A stretch of DNA of 64,000 nucleotides, taken from Gammaproteobacteria bacterium. Its GTDB lineage: Bacteria; Pseudomonadota; Gammaproteobacteria; SZUA-152. The number at the start of each line of letters is the position of its first letter. Positions within the stretch are counted from its first letter, which is position 1. The translations under genes and the position numbers were made by a program. Shown one piece after another: positions 1 through 8,716 of the stretch. Below the pieces are notes generated by a model, which made no database searches, was not told the origin of the DNA, and saw only the letters and a list, made by a program, of their open reading frames with translations. The DNA lies in assembly GCA_021647505.1 (NCBI GenBank), contig JAKIUN010000008.1:27600-91599 (forward strand), in the 5' to 3' direction.

Positions 1-609
1 TTCAACAAGGTCGCCAGCGCCACCAGCAGCCTGCTGGGAGACGGCACGCTGCGCTACCTGTTTCTCTCCCACCAGGATCCGGATATCGTCGCCGCCACCA
101 ACGGCTGGCTGATGACCACCGATGCCGACGCCTACATCTCCGCCCTGTGGCAGCGTTTCCTACCACACTTCGGCATTGATACCTTTGTCGAGGATCGCCT
201 CAACCCCATCCCTGACGAAGGCATGATACTCGACCTCAACGGCGTCGGATTGAGCATCATTCCCGCTCATTTCATGCATTCCTGCGGCAATTTTCAGGTC
301 TACGATCCGATCTCCAAGATCCTCTACAGCGGCGATCTGGGTGCCTCGCTGGGCATGGATTACATCGAAGTCAACGACTTCGATGACCACCTTCAATACA
401 TGGCGGGCTTTCACCAGCGCTATATCGTCAGCAATAAGGTTCTGCGACTGTGGGCGAAGATGATCCGCGACCTGGATATCGAAATCATTGCCCCACAGCA
501 CGGCGCCCTGTTCAAGGGTAAGGAAATGGTCACGCGCTTCATCGATTGGTGCGAAACCCTCGAATGTGGTATCGACCTGATGGATGATAAATACAAACTG
601 CCCGGCTAG
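1..609 (+). CDS. ODP-type metallo-beta-lactamase-fold diiron protein (5'-truncated)
   Basis: The reading frame is open from base 1, so the N-terminus lies outside the window; 202 residues remain. Metal ligands of the flavodiiron/ODP beta-lactamase fold are in order: SHQDPD near the start, H in the HSCGN segment, D in SGDLG and H in APQHG. The motif spacing fits the oxygen-binding diiron (ODP) subgroup rather than hydrolytic glyoxalases, and no flavodoxin domain follows before the stop. In related proteins the diiron site binds or reduces oxygen or NO, and some members act as sensors linked to chemotaxis or c-di-GMP signalling. The c-di-GMP phosphorelay downstream on the same strand makes a sensory role attractive, but a 790-bp gap with an opposing gene separates them, so this link is inference. 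A plain flavodiiron-like reductase is the alternative. Confidence 0.75.
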   Translation, partial: FNKVASATSSLLGDGTLRYLFLSHQDPDIVAATNGWLMTTDADAYISALWQRFLPHFGIDTFVEDRLNPIPDEGMILDLNGVGLSIIPAHFMHSCGNFQVYDPISKILYSGDLGASLGMDYIEVNDFDDHLQYMAGFHQRYIVSNKVLRLWAKMIRDLDIEIIAPQHGALFKGKEMVTRFIDWCETLECGIDLMDDKYKLPG

Positions 610-825
610 TGTAGTGTCCTGAACTGTATGCACATTAAGAAAACCAGTAAATACGCGAGTGCACCAACAGCAGGCGCTCTAGGCGAGGCGCAGACCGCAG
701 GGAATGGCTGCTCCTTTTACCAAGGTCTGCACCAAAAAGTAGGCGCATTAGGCGACGCCGCAATCGCGTAATTAATGGGCTTCCCTTCGTCTCGTCTCAA
801 TATGTATACAGTTCAGGACACTACA
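610..825. mobile_element. 216-bp MITE-like element with perfect 20-bp terminal inverted repeats
   Basis: Bases 610-629 (tgtagtgtcctgaactgtat) are the exact reverse complement of 806-825. The repeats enclose 176 bp without a convincing ORF. The interior has imperfect repeats of the type ggcgctctaggcgaggcg and gcgcattaggcgacgccg, around 670 and 743. The left end sits one base after the stop codon of the ODP gene. Size, perfect ends and lack of coding capacity suit a non-autonomous insertion-sequence derivative. I cannot name the parent IS and see no clear target-site duplication. Confidence 0.7.
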
Positions 826-843
826 ACCAGGTATGAGGCCTTC

Positions 844-1299
844 TCAGCGGCCGCGCTGTTGTATTTCAAACCAAGTGTCATATACCTGCTGCGACCACAG
901 GGACTGGAACCAGACAATCACCGCCGTGATCTCCTGCTCCGAAAGCTTGCCCGCCCAGGCTGGCATACGGCCTTTGCCGCCCGGGCTGCCGTTGCGGATG
1001 AAGTCTGCCAGCACCTCGGTGGAATGATGCCAGGCATGACCGGAACCATTCAGTGGCGGCGGCGGAAAAAACCCCTCGGTATCGCGCTTGCGCCAGTTGG
1101 GGTCACCGCTGGCATCGGCGGCGTGGCAGCCCGCACAATGCCGTCGGTAGACCCGTTCCCCCTGGGCTAACAAGGCTGGATCGGCACTGCGCTTCATGCC
1201 CTCGGGTACCGGCAGCGGCAGCCTGCCAGCGTCGCCCTCTTCTCCCTGGCAACCCGTCAGGGCCAGGAGTAACAACAGCACTAAAATCATCCTGCACAT
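844..1299 (-). CDS. Class I cytochrome c, lipoprotein
   Basis: A protein of about 151 residues begins MCRMILV, with a hydrophobic stretch ending in lipobox LTGC, so it is probably anchored in a membrane and faces the periplasm. A single haem c motif CAGCH follows a segment typical of small c-type cytochromes (QGERVYRRHCAGCHA). A later M in GRMPAW is the likely distal haem ligand. It would carry electrons, but no partner enzyme lies beside it. The frame extends further upstream, but the start at 1299 (or 1290) puts the signal peptide at the N-terminus and has a GAGGAG-like site about 12 bases upstream. It is divergent from the Hpt gene, with about 100 bp between. Confidence 0.8.
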   Translation of the reverse strand: MCRMILVLLLLLALTGCQGEEGDAGRLPLPVPEGMKRSADPALLAQGERVYRRHCAGCHAADASGDPNWRKRDTEGFFPPPPLNGSGHAWHHSTEVLADFIRNGSPGGKGRMPAWAGKLSEQEITAVIVWFQSLWSQQVYDTWFEIQQRGR

Positions 1300-1397
1300 T
1301 TTCTTTGCTTTCTCCTCAAGAAATCCGGCTAAAGCCAACAGAAAACAAGACCGATAGGTTTTTGCCCCATCTACATCCAGTCGGTGACTCAGCAAGA

Positions 1398-2177
1398 ATG
1401 AATAAAAACACCAGCCTCGACAAGACACAACAGATTCTTCGGCAACTGCGGGATAATTTTCTCGAAGAGCTGCCGGAGCGCTGCGACACCATCGAAGACA
1501 GCATTTTGTCTCTGGGCAATGGTGCCGATGATGAACATTTCCAGCGGCTCTACCGCGAAGTACATAGCCTTAAAGGCAGCGCCGGTACCCATGGCATCCC
1601 GGCGATCAGCACCATCTGTCACCAGTTGGAAGATAGCCTGACCACCGCCCAGGAAACTATCACGCACAAACCCGAACGCATCGATCTCTACCTGCGCTAT
1701 CTGGATCTGATCCATCATTGCATCGAGATCGCCCATGACAAGCGGCCCAATTATGCCGAGATCGACCAGGCTCTGGAAGCCATCCGGCGCCACAGCTCAC
1801 CCCACCCACTGAATGGGCTGATCGTGGAGAATTCCCCTGCCATGACAGCCCTCTATCAAGGGGCGTTGGCGGATCAACCGGTGCAGCTCGCCGTCGAACA
1901 AGACGGCATGGTGGCGCTGAACCGCCTGCTACACGAGCGTTTCGACCTGCTCATCATGGGCGCCGAGATACGCACTCTGAATGGCCCCGGTGTGCTCTAT
2001 GCCTTGCGCGCGGCCAATGGTATCAATCGCGACATCAAAGTCATTCTGGTGAGCTCCAGTCAGCGGCAGAGCTTTGTCCCTTCACTAGCACCGGATGTGC
2101 TGGTGCCGCGTGGCCCGGAGATGATCCCCAGCCTGACCGGGGCCGTGGCCGAGATTGCCCGGCAGGCCAGGGACTGA
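1398..2177 (+). CDS. Hpt domain protein with degenerate receiver
   Basis: The protein has 259 residues. Residues 10-110 form a histidine phosphotransfer domain with motif HSLKGSAG, the phosphorylatable His being about residue 56. Residues 137-257 have the length and hydrophobic pattern of a CheY-like receiver, but the phospho-acceptor Asp appears replaced (DLLIMGAEI) and the conserved Lys near the end reads VPRGP, so this half is probably a non-phosphorylated pseudo-receiver. It is the first gene of a same-strand run Hpt, histidine kinase, receiver, Hpt-REC-REC-GGDEF, and probably relays phosphate between the kinase and the diguanylate cyclase. The start at 1398 was chosen because the longer frame upstream runs antisense through the cytochrome gene. 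Confidence 0.8.
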   Translation: MNKNTSLDKTQQILRQLRDNFLEELPERCDTIEDSILSLGNGADDEHFQRLYREVHSLKGSAGTHGIPAISTICHQLEDSLTTAQETITHKPERIDLYLRYLDLIHHCIEIAHDKRPNYAEIDQALEAIRRHSSPHPLNGLIVENSPAMTALYQGALADQPVQLAVEQDGMVALNRLLHERFDLLIMGAEIRTLNGPGVLYALRAANGINRDIKVILVSSSQRQSFVPSLAPDVLVPRGPEMIPSLTGAVAEIARQARD

Positions 2178-2187
2178 GCCACACCCC

Positions 2188-3474
2188 ATGAACACAAACC
2201 GCCATTATCCCGCTACCCGCACCACGCGGCTCCTGCTCTTTGTCCCGTGGGCTTCAGAGGCCGGTGCCACCAGTCTGTCCAGCGCCCAGAGCAGTACCAC
2301 CATCGCACTGGTGATCTGTGCCATCGTGGTACTGGCGTTGGGGCTGGCCCTGCATCGTGAACAGCGCCGGCGCAAAGTTATCGAGGAAGCGCTGGATGCC
2401 AGCAAGATCCAGCAACAGGCGCTGATCAATACCATGGTGGACGCCGTGATCATCATCGATGATCACGGCACAATACAAAACTTCAACCCGGCGGCGGAGA
2501 GCCTGTTCGGCTATGCCGCCAGTGAAGTGATCGGCGAGAACATCCGCATGCTGATGCCGGAACCTCATCATAGCGCACATGACGGCTATCTTGCCCAGTA
2601 TAGAAAAACTGGTGTACGTCGTGTGCTGGGCAGGCGCAGCGAGGTCGAGGCGCGGCGCCATGATGGCAGTATTTTTCCTATCGAGCTGGCCGTCACCGAC
2701 ATGAAGATCCACGGCCAACACCTGTTCAGCGGCCTGCTGCGCGATATCACGGAGCGCCGCAAGGTAGACCGACTCAAGGACGAGTTCATCGCCACCGTCA
2801 GCCATGAACTGCGTACCCCGTTGACCGCCATTCGTGGCTCTCTCGGCCTGATCAACGGAGGGGCCGCTGGTGAGCTGCCGGTGCAATCCGCCGCGCTGAT
2901 CCGGCTTGCTCACGACAACAGTGAACGTTTGCTGATGCTGGTGGATGACCTGCTGGACATGGAGCAACTCGGCTCGGGACGCATGGAATTCCGCTTCGAC
3001 GAACTGGCGCTAATGCCGGTTATCGAAGAGGCCGTCACCGAGAATGCCGCCATCGCCAAAAAACACGCCGTGCAATGCATCATTACCCGGCATCCTGACG
3101 AAGTCTGGGTACGCGCCGATTACCAACGCCTGCTTCAGGTACTGGGCAACCTGCTCTCCAATGCCTGCAAGTTCTCGCCTCGTGACAGCACAGTGGAAAT
3201 TAGCATCGCGCGTCGCGAAGACCGGATTCGTATCAACATCCGCGACCAAGGCCCCGGCATTGCCGAGGAACTCCGACTCCGGCTGTTCATGAAATTTGTC
3301 CAGGGCGACACTGGCAATACCCGCCAGACCGGTGGCACCGGTCTCGGCCTGTGCATCAGCAAGGCCATCATGGAACGGCACGGAGGTGAGATCGGCTTCA
3401 CCCCCGCTGCCGATACCGGCACGATTTTTTATCTTGAAATCGCGGAAGTGGGTGCCACATCGGGCAACAAATAA
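2188..3474 (+). CDS. PAS-domain sensor histidine kinase
   Basis: The protein has 428 residues. A hydrophobic helix lies at about residues 44-60 (IALVICAIVVLALGLAL) and may anchor it. A PAS domain (about 75-190) contains FNPAAESLFGY and ends in the PAC-like DITERRK. The HisKA phospho-acceptor motif is SHELRTPL (about residue 206), and the ATPase domain shows an N box (NLLSNACKFS), DQGPGIA and GGTGLGL. There is no large periplasmic sensor, so sensing probably relies on the PAS domain. It starts 11 bases after the Hpt gene, and a stand-alone receiver follows. An alternative upstream start at 2155 would overlap the Hpt gene; no strong ribosome binding site supports either. It probably phosphorylates the receiver at 3530 and the REC domains of the cyclase. 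Confidence 0.85.
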   Translation: MNTNRHYPATRTTRLLLFVPWASEAGATSLSSAQSSTTIALVICAIVVLALGLALHREQRRRKVIEEALDASKIQQQALINTMVDAVIIIDDHGTIQNFNPAAESLFGYAASEVIGENIRMLMPEPHHSAHDGYLAQYRKTGVRRVLGRRSEVEARRHDGSIFPIELAVTDMKIHGQHLFSGLLRDITERRKVDRLKDEFIATVSHELRTPLTAIRGSLGLINGGAAGELPVQSAALIRLAHDNSERLLMLVDDLLDMEQLGSGRMEFRFDELALMPVIEEAVTENAAIAKKHAVQCIITRHPDEVWVRADYQRLLQVLGNLLSNACKFSPRDSTVEISIARREDRIRINIRDQGPGIAEELRLRLFMKFVQGDTGNTRQTGGTGLGLCISKAIMERHGGEIGFTPAADTGTIFYLEIAEVGATSGNK

Positions 3475-3529
3475 GGCTCACAGGCCCACATCGCCATTCA
3501 CTAAAGAAGGAAGCACATAAGGAAGCAAC

Positions 3530-3922
3530 ATGAGTAACAATGAACTCCAACGCATTCTCTTCATCGAAGACGAAGCCGACATTCAGGCCGTTGCCCAGGT
3601 CGCCCTCGAGGCAGTGGGTGGGTTTACCGTAAAAATCTGCAGCTCCGGCGAAGAGGCCCTACAGGCCGGCGAGGCATTTGCCCCCCAATTGATCCTCTCC
3701 GACGTGATGATGCCCGGCATGGATGGCCCCGCAACCCTGCTCGCCCTGCGCCAACTGCCGACACTGGCGGATACCCCTGCCATCTTCATGACCGCCAAGG
3801 TTCAGCCACAGGAGGTGGCGCAACTACGTACGGCCGGCGCCATGGCGGTCATCGCCAAGCCCTTCGACCCCATGACCCTGGCCCAGCAGATCAAAGACGT
3901 CTGGCGGCAACACCATGCCTGA
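3530..3922 (+). CDS. Stand-alone response regulator receiver
   Basis: This 130-residue protein is a single CheY-like receiver. The acidic pair is in FIEDEAD, the phospho-acceptor Asp in LILSDVMMPG, the switch Thr in FMTAK and the conserved Lys in IAKPFDP, so all key residues are present. It has no output domain and must signal by protein contact or pass phosphate to an Hpt domain. It overlaps the start of the next gene by eight bases, indicating translational coupling. Its position between the kinase and the Hpt-REC-REC-GGDEF protein fits a multistep relay. AGGAAG just before the ATG (3518-3523) is a plausible ribosome binding site. Confidence 0.9.
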   Translation: MSNNELQRILFIEDEADIQAVAQVALEAVGGFTVKICSSGEEALQAGEAFAPQLILSDVMMPGMDGPATLLALRQLPTLADTPAIFMTAKVQPQEVAQLRTAGAMAVIAKPFDPMTLAQQIKDVWRQHHA

Positions 3923-5585
3923 TGAGCACGACATCCAGGCCCGTCTCAAGGCCCTGCGCGAGACCTACGCCAAACAGCTGCCGGACAAATTGATCGACAT
4001 TGCACGGCAATGGGCCGCAATGCAGCGCCAACCCTGGGATTTCGCTCAGGCCAAGAGCCTGCATCGCCAGGTACATACCCTGGCTGGCTCCGCACCAACC
4101 TTCGGCTTCGACACTGTCGGCCAACAGGCACGCCATGCCGAGAATCTGCTGAAGGCCTGGAACAACGAGCAACGCACACCCGGCGAAGATGAAATCGCCG
4201 GGCTGACTGGATATATCCATAGCCTCTGCAACAGCCTCGACAGCAACCCGATCCCGCCATCGGCACCCTCCCCGGTTGACGTGGTGTCCACCTGTCCGCC
4301 GGAACGGCGGCTGATCTTCCTCATCGACAACGACGAGGCATTGATCGGCGGGCTCCCACAGCTGCTCAGCCACTTCGATTATCAGGTTCGGGTATTCCGC
4401 AACGCTGGAGGCATCGACGAAGCCTTCGCCAAGGAACGCCCGGCAGCGTTGATCGTCAATCCCGGGCTGGATGACACCCAACAGGGCGGCACGGCACTGG
4501 TGCATGGACTCAAGGCGCGCTACGGGCAGGATCTGCCGGTGATCTTCGTTTCCACTCGCGGCGATTTCAACTCACGTCTGCAGGCGGTGCGTTCCGGTGG
4601 CGATACCTATTTCGTCAAGCCCATCGACATCGCCCCCCTGGTGGATCATCTCGACCGGGTTACCCAGAGCCACACGAGCGAGGCCTACCGTGTATTGGTG
4701 GTGGAAGACGATCCGGATCTGGCTGCACACTATGCGCTGACCTTGCGGCAGGCCGGCATGGACACCACCATCCTGACCCGTCTGGAAGATATCCTCACCA
4801 CCCTCGCCGAGGTGCGTCCGGAGCTGATCCTGATGGACGTTTACATGCCCCGGTGCTCGGGCCTGGAGCTGGCGCAGCTGATCCGCCAGCAAGATGACTG
4901 GCTGAGCATACCCATTGTTTTTCTCTCCTCAGAGGCGGACATGGAAAAGCAATTTAACGCCATGCGCATCGGTGGCGACGACTTCCTCACCAAGCCCATT
5001 GACGACCGCCACCTGGTCGCTTCGGTAAGTATCCGTGCCGAGCGCGCACGTACCCTTAACATATTAATGGTGAAAGACAGTCTCACCGGCCTGCTCAAGC
5101 ACACCAAAATCAAGGAAAAACTGGCCGCAGATGCCTCGCGCGCCAGCCGTGCCGGTGAGCCGCTGGTGTTCGGCATGCTCGACATTGACCACTTCAAGCG
5201 CATCAACGACCGGTATGGCCACCTCTGTGGCGACCGCGTCATCAAGAGTCTGGCGCGCCTGTTACAGCAGCGTCTGCGGCAAAGCGACGGCATCGGTCGT
5301 TACGGTGGCGAGGAATTCGCCGTGGTCTTACCCGGTTGCAGTTTGGCGGCAGGCGAACAGGTACTGAACCAGATCCGCGCAGGCTTCGCCAAACTGCGTT
5401 TTCGCCACGGCGACGAGGAATTCTCCGTCACCCTCAGTGCCGGCATCGCCAGCGTCGAACAATTCCGTGATGCCGAAGGCATCAACCGCGCCGCCGATGA
5501 GGCCCTTTATACGGCCAAGCGCAGTGGACGCAATCGTGTAAAGCTCTGTCAGGCGCCGGCGGCAACATTTCCCGAAAACGGCTGA
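3915..5585 (+). CDS. Hpt-REC-REC-GGDEF diguanylate cyclase
   Basis: The protein has 556 residues. An N-terminal Hpt domain carries HTLAGSAP, with His about 54. A first receiver (about 132-245) has Asn where the acceptor Asp is expected (ALIVNPGLDD) and may not be phosphorylated. The second receiver (about 255-370) is intact, with VVEDDPD, LILMDVYMP and TKPID. The C-terminal GGDEF domain (about 390-545) has DSLTGLL, DIDHFKRIND and active site GGEEF. A product-inhibition I-site RxxD (RQSD) lies exactly five residues before GGEEF. It should make c-di-GMP from two GTP under control of the phosphorelay encoded just upstream. Carrying both Hpt and REC modules suggests it both passes and receives phosphate. 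It is the last gene of the operon. Confidence 0.9.
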   Translation: MPDEHDIQARLKALRETYAKQLPDKLIDIARQWAAMQRQPWDFAQAKSLHRQVHTLAGSAPTFGFDTVGQQARHAENLLKAWNNEQRTPGEDEIAGLTGYIHSLCNSLDSNPIPPSAPSPVDVVSTCPPERRLIFLIDNDEALIGGLPQLLSHFDYQVRVFRNAGGIDEAFAKERPAALIVNPGLDDTQQGGTALVHGLKARYGQDLPVIFVSTRGDFNSRLQAVRSGGDTYFVKPIDIAPLVDHLDRVTQSHTSEAYRVLVVEDDPDLAAHYALTLRQAGMDTTILTRLEDILTTLAEVRPELILMDVYMPRCSGLELAQLIRQQDDWLSIPIVFLSSEADMEKQFNAMRIGGDDFLTKPIDDRHLVASVSIRAERARTLNILMVKDSLTGLLKHTKIKEKLAADASRASRAGEPLVFGMLDIDHFKRINDRYGHLCGDRVIKSLARLLQQRLRQSDGIGRYGGEEFAVVLPGCSLAAGEQVLNQIRAGFAKLRFRHGDEEFSVTLSAGIASVEQFRDAEGINRAADEALYTAKRSGRNRVKLCQAPAATFPENG

Positions 5586-5665
5586 GTATGGGTTTTTGCC
5601 AGGAGAGCACAACGCTGTTTATTACCGCCAAAAACCACCCGTGAACTAAAAGTAATGTCGTTTTT

Positions 5666-5730
5666 GTAGGGTAGCTTCCTTCCATCAGGAATGATGCAGG
5701 GAGTATTACGGTAGGCGGAGTCCACCCTAC
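5666..5730. repeat. Degenerate GTAGGGT...ACCCTAC hairpin repeat
   Basis: About 65 bp begin gtagggtag and end ccaccctac, the same outer bases as the better-kept copies at 18435-18510, 36271-36346 and 47094-47158. The interior differs, so this is a weak family member. The stop codon of the following minus-strand gene lies inside the right arm. Confidence 0.45.
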
Positions 5731-6335
5731 AACGCAGGACAATTGTGGAATTCCAGCAGCAGACCACGTTCACCCAGGCGACAGCGGGTAAAACAGGCAT
5801 TATTCACCACCACACGATAGGCACAGGCCAGGTCGGCCTGTAGTACATGCGCCATCAGGGCGCGAACCACCCCCGCGTGGGCCACGACCAGTACCTGCTT
5901 TCCTGCGTATTCCTGCAAACAATCATCGAAGGCGCGGGCGACTCGGGCGACGAAGTCTGTCAACGGTTCCGCACCGGGCGGCCGGTTATGCACCGGATCA
6001 TGGAAGAAAGCGGCGTATTCGTCCGGATTGTCGTGTTGAATCTGCTCCGGTGTACGCCCCTCCCAGCTACCGAAACCCACCTCGCGGAAGCGCGCATCCA
6101 CCGTTACCGGTAGACCATGACGCGTTCCCAATGCCTCGGCAAAGTTGCGGCAACGAATCAGCGGCGAACTGACGATGTGCGTCCACGGCACGCTCTCGGC
6201 CGCCTCACCACCCACCGCCGCCCACATTTGTGCCCATCCCTTCTCGCTCAGTGGATCGTCGATATTGTGGCCACGATAGGCGCGGCCGCCCTCGGGTGTG
6301 CCGTGACGCAACAGGTCGATGAGAGTGTCGCTCAT
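5727..6335 (-). CDS. Histidine phosphatase family protein
   Basis: The protein has 202 residues and belongs to the phosphoglycerate mutase-like superfamily. The catalytic motif LLRHGTPEGG (His about 11) opens it, SSPLIRCRNFA follows, and the second catalytic His lies in VVAHAGVVRAL. The length and the early RHG fit small phosphatases such as alpha-ribazole phosphatase (CobC) or broad-specificity phosphatases. No cobalamin gene is adjacent, so the substrate is unknown. The ATG at 6335 has a GGAG site six bases upstream. It stands alone, convergent with the cyclase operon. The final codons run into a degenerate hairpin repeat. Confidence 0.8.
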   Translation of the reverse strand: MSDTLIDLLRHGTPEGGRAYRGHNIDDPLSEKGWAQMWAAVGGEAAESVPWTHIVSSPLIRCRNFAEALGTRHGLPVTVDARFREVGFGSWEGRTPEQIQHDNPDEYAAFFHDPVHNRPPGAEPLTDFVARVARAFDDCLQEYAGKQVLVVAHAGVVRALMAHVLQADLACAYRVVVNNACFTRCRLGERGLLLEFHNCPAL

Positions 6336-6568
6336 GGGGTCTCCGTTGTTTTGAAAGGGATTTTGAATAAGGTTTCGAGTCTAGACCTGGCACTCCCCTC
6401 CCTACCGCGGATCATCTGTCGATTGCTGAATATCGATCTCCATCGATCCATGTGTCTGCACCACATTGCCGCCAGGGCAATGGGATATTACAGGCTTGAA
6501 GATTCGCCGGACACCATGATTCTTTAAACCCGGTAATACTCGAAAACTAGATTTCCAATAAAGCGCAA

Positions 6569-7492
6569 TCACTTCACATCCACCAGGCGCGGCTCGCGGG
6601 CGCCGTCATAGTGCAGGGCGGCAAAATCACGGCTGGCGATCATATGCTGTACTTCGCGGACATAGTCTTCGCCACGCTGTGAATAACGTTGCAGATGGGC
6701 GGCCAGTTGTCGTGGGCCCGGCTGTTGACCATCGGTGCGCAGGCGGGCACGGGCGTTGCGCAAATCATCGTAGGCATGACCGATGTTGAGGTTGTGCATA
6801 TAGGCGCGCACCGAGGCTTGTAGGCTGGGGAAGGCCTTGACCGAATGGGTGGCGTCCTCGGCGCGGTTTGCCGGGGTCAGGCCGCCGGTCTTTTGGTAGG
6901 TCCACTGGCCGAACAGGCTGTTACCCTCCAGGGCAAAACGAGAGGAGCCCCAGCCGGATTCAATGGCGGCCTGAGCCAGGGTTAGTGCAGTGGGGATCTC
7001 GTCCAGCCTTTTCAACAGTTCAATACGGTTCTCAGCCGTGTGCAGATCGCTGCGGATGCGGTAATTGCGAGCTGTTTCGGCTAACCATTTTTCCATTTTT
7101 CCATCCACCAGTGGCGGATTCTTCAGTAGCAGTAACACGAGCTGGCGCTGTTCGCGCAGGCGACGGTTTTCCGCCAGTACGATGGGCAGCAGGGTGCGCA
7201 GGAACAGGTGTTTGCGGGCGGTGCTGCTGCGGATGTCGGCGAAGTCCGGCGGCAGGTGTTGCAGGGCGATGGCGGGAACCTGGTCGCCCGGCGGCCAATG
7301 GTAGCCCTGCCGGGCGAAGAGTTCTTCCAGTTCGGCAGCGCTGGCGACGGTGAAGGGGTGCAGGCTTTCACTTTCAGTGTAAAACAACGATCCAGCCTGA
7401 ACCGGCAGGCTATGCGTGGCCATGCCGGTGGCGAACAGCAGGGTGAGGATTAGCTGGCCGAAGCTGGCCAGAAAACCAGGGTAAATACGCAT
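6569..7492 (-). CDS. Exported glucosaminidase-like protein, Bax family
   Basis: The protein has 307 residues. A signal peptide covers about the first 33 residues and ends near PVQA. The C-terminal half (about 165-290) is a glucosaminidase-type domain with TLAQAAIESGWGSSR (catalytic Glu in AAIESG), GNSLFGQW and a Tyr-containing segment, ASVRAYMHNL. This arrangement matches E. coli Bax (about 274 residues) and its relatives, thought to be periplasmic peptidoglycan N-acetylglucosaminidase-like proteins. The N-terminal 150 residues include RSSTARKHLFLRTLLPIV, typical of Bax. It is monocistronic with no operon partner. Activity is inferred from the family. Confidence 0.8.
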   Translation of the reverse strand: MRIYPGFLASFGQLILTLLFATGMATHSLPVQAGSLFYTESESLHPFTVASAAELEELFARQGYHWPPGDQVPAIALQHLPPDFADIRSSTARKHLFLRTLLPIVLAENRRLREQRQLVLLLLKNPPLVDGKMEKWLAETARNYRIRSDLHTAENRIELLKRLDEIPTALTLAQAAIESGWGSSRFALEGNSLFGQWTYQKTGGLTPANRAEDATHSVKAFPSLQASVRAYMHNLNIGHAYDDLRNARARLRTDGQQPGPRQLAAHLQRYSQRGEDYVREVQHMIASRDFAALHYDGAREPRLVDVK

Positions 7493-7771
7493 GTTACTCT
7501 TCGTTTATTTCGGGGTAAGCAGGTAGTTTACCCTGTTTTCAAGCGGTCACAGCAACAGGCTGAACCACAGAGGCAGGCTGAGGCTGCTTGCCGGGGGTGA
7601 TTAGGTTACAAGCCTTCAGCATGACGCGTATCACACTTTCTTTGCTGGTTATCGCCCGCACCATGAAAACACCGCTTTCGCAAACTATGCTTAATCGAAA
7701 GACAGATTGCTGTTATATATGGATAAGCAACTATGATGGCAGAGATGTGATGGCAAAAACTGAATATTGGC

Positions 7772-8704
7772 GTGAATCCGTTTAGCTGGCTTGGCAGGAA
7801 GACTATCGACTGGCTCATCCACGAGGGTGGGCCGTCAGGCGTGCCGCAATGTGATTTTGAGCGCCTGGGTTTTGAGATCCGCCCCTGCGATGTGCTGCTG
7901 GTAGAGGGCCGGGCGCGAGTCAGCGAGGTCATCAAAACCATTACCCAGAGTCAGTGGACGCACTCGGCATTGTACCTGGGCCGCCTGCACGACATCGAAG
8001 ACGAGGGTGTGCGTGAGCATGTGAGCTGGCTGTACGATGGCGATCCCTCAGACCAGCTCATCATCGAGCCACTGCTGGGCAAAGGCACGGTCATCTCCCC
8101 ACTGAAAAAGTATGCGGGTGAACATGTGCGAATCTGCCGCCCGACAGGCCTGTCACGCACGGATGCGGGGCGGGTGCTGGCCTTTGCGGCAAAGCATCTG
8201 GGGCATGCATACGACGTGCGTCAGCTGCTGGATCTGGCGCGCTTCCTGTTTCCCTATGGTGTTATCCCGCGCCGCTGGCGATCCAGCCTGTTTGAACACA
8301 ACATCGGCCAACCGACTCGCACCGTATGTTCGACCCTGATCGCCTCGGCCTTTTCTTCGGTGCAATTCCCCATTCTGCCAGTGATTCACCGCGAGGAAAA
8401 TGGCGCCATCAAGCTCTACAAACGTAACACCCGCCTCTATGTGCCACGCGATTTCGACACCTCACCCTATTTCGACATTATTAAATACCCACTACTGGGA
8501 CTGAATGATCTGGCCGTTTACCGCCAGTTGCCCTGGGATACTGAGGGTGTAATCTGCAATGGTGAAAATGAATGCTTTATTCCCGGTGAGGATGGCATGA
8601 TTCCCGTGCTGGTCGGAGAGGCGGCCGTGGACAAGGAACAGGCGGAGGCTGATACCCCGCTGGCGGCAGTGGATACAGTAAAAGGGTCATCAGCAACGAG
8701 ATAG
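7772..8704 (+). CDS. YiiX/YebB-like NlpC/P60 superfamily cysteine hydrolase
   Basis: The protein has 310 residues and a GTG start. The permuted papain-like fold of the YiiX/YaeF group is indicated by GDVLLVEG-like RPCDVLLVEG near residue 38, a probable catalytic His in QSQWTHSALYLG (about 65) and a probable catalytic Cys in RTVCSTLIASAF (about 188). There is no signal peptide. Family members are thought to cleave amide or thioester bonds, some in lipids or peptidoglycan, but the substrate is unknown. It ends 12 bases before fadE and probably shares its transcript, which hints at a lipid-related role. No strong ribosome binding site precedes the GTG, so the start is the least certain part. Confidence 0.7.
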   Translation: MNPFSWLGRKTIDWLIHEGGPSGVPQCDFERLGFEIRPCDVLLVEGRARVSEVIKTITQSQWTHSALYLGRLHDIEDEGVREHVSWLYDGDPSDQLIIEPLLGKGTVISPLKKYAGEHVRICRPTGLSRTDAGRVLAFAAKHLGHAYDVRQLLDLARFLFPYGVIPRRWRSSLFEHNIGQPTRTVCSTLIASAFSSVQFPILPVIHREENGAIKLYKRNTRLYVPRDFDTSPYFDIIKYPLLGLNDLAVYRQLPWDTEGVICNGENECFIPGEDGMIPVLVGEAAVDKEQAEADTPLAAVDTVKGSSATR

Positions 8705-8716
8705 TCAGGAGAAAAC

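Noticed and set aside
5586..5726. Possible small gene after the diguanylate cyclase
   Set aside because: Only short frames with no start site; the region is mostly a degenerate hairpin repeat.
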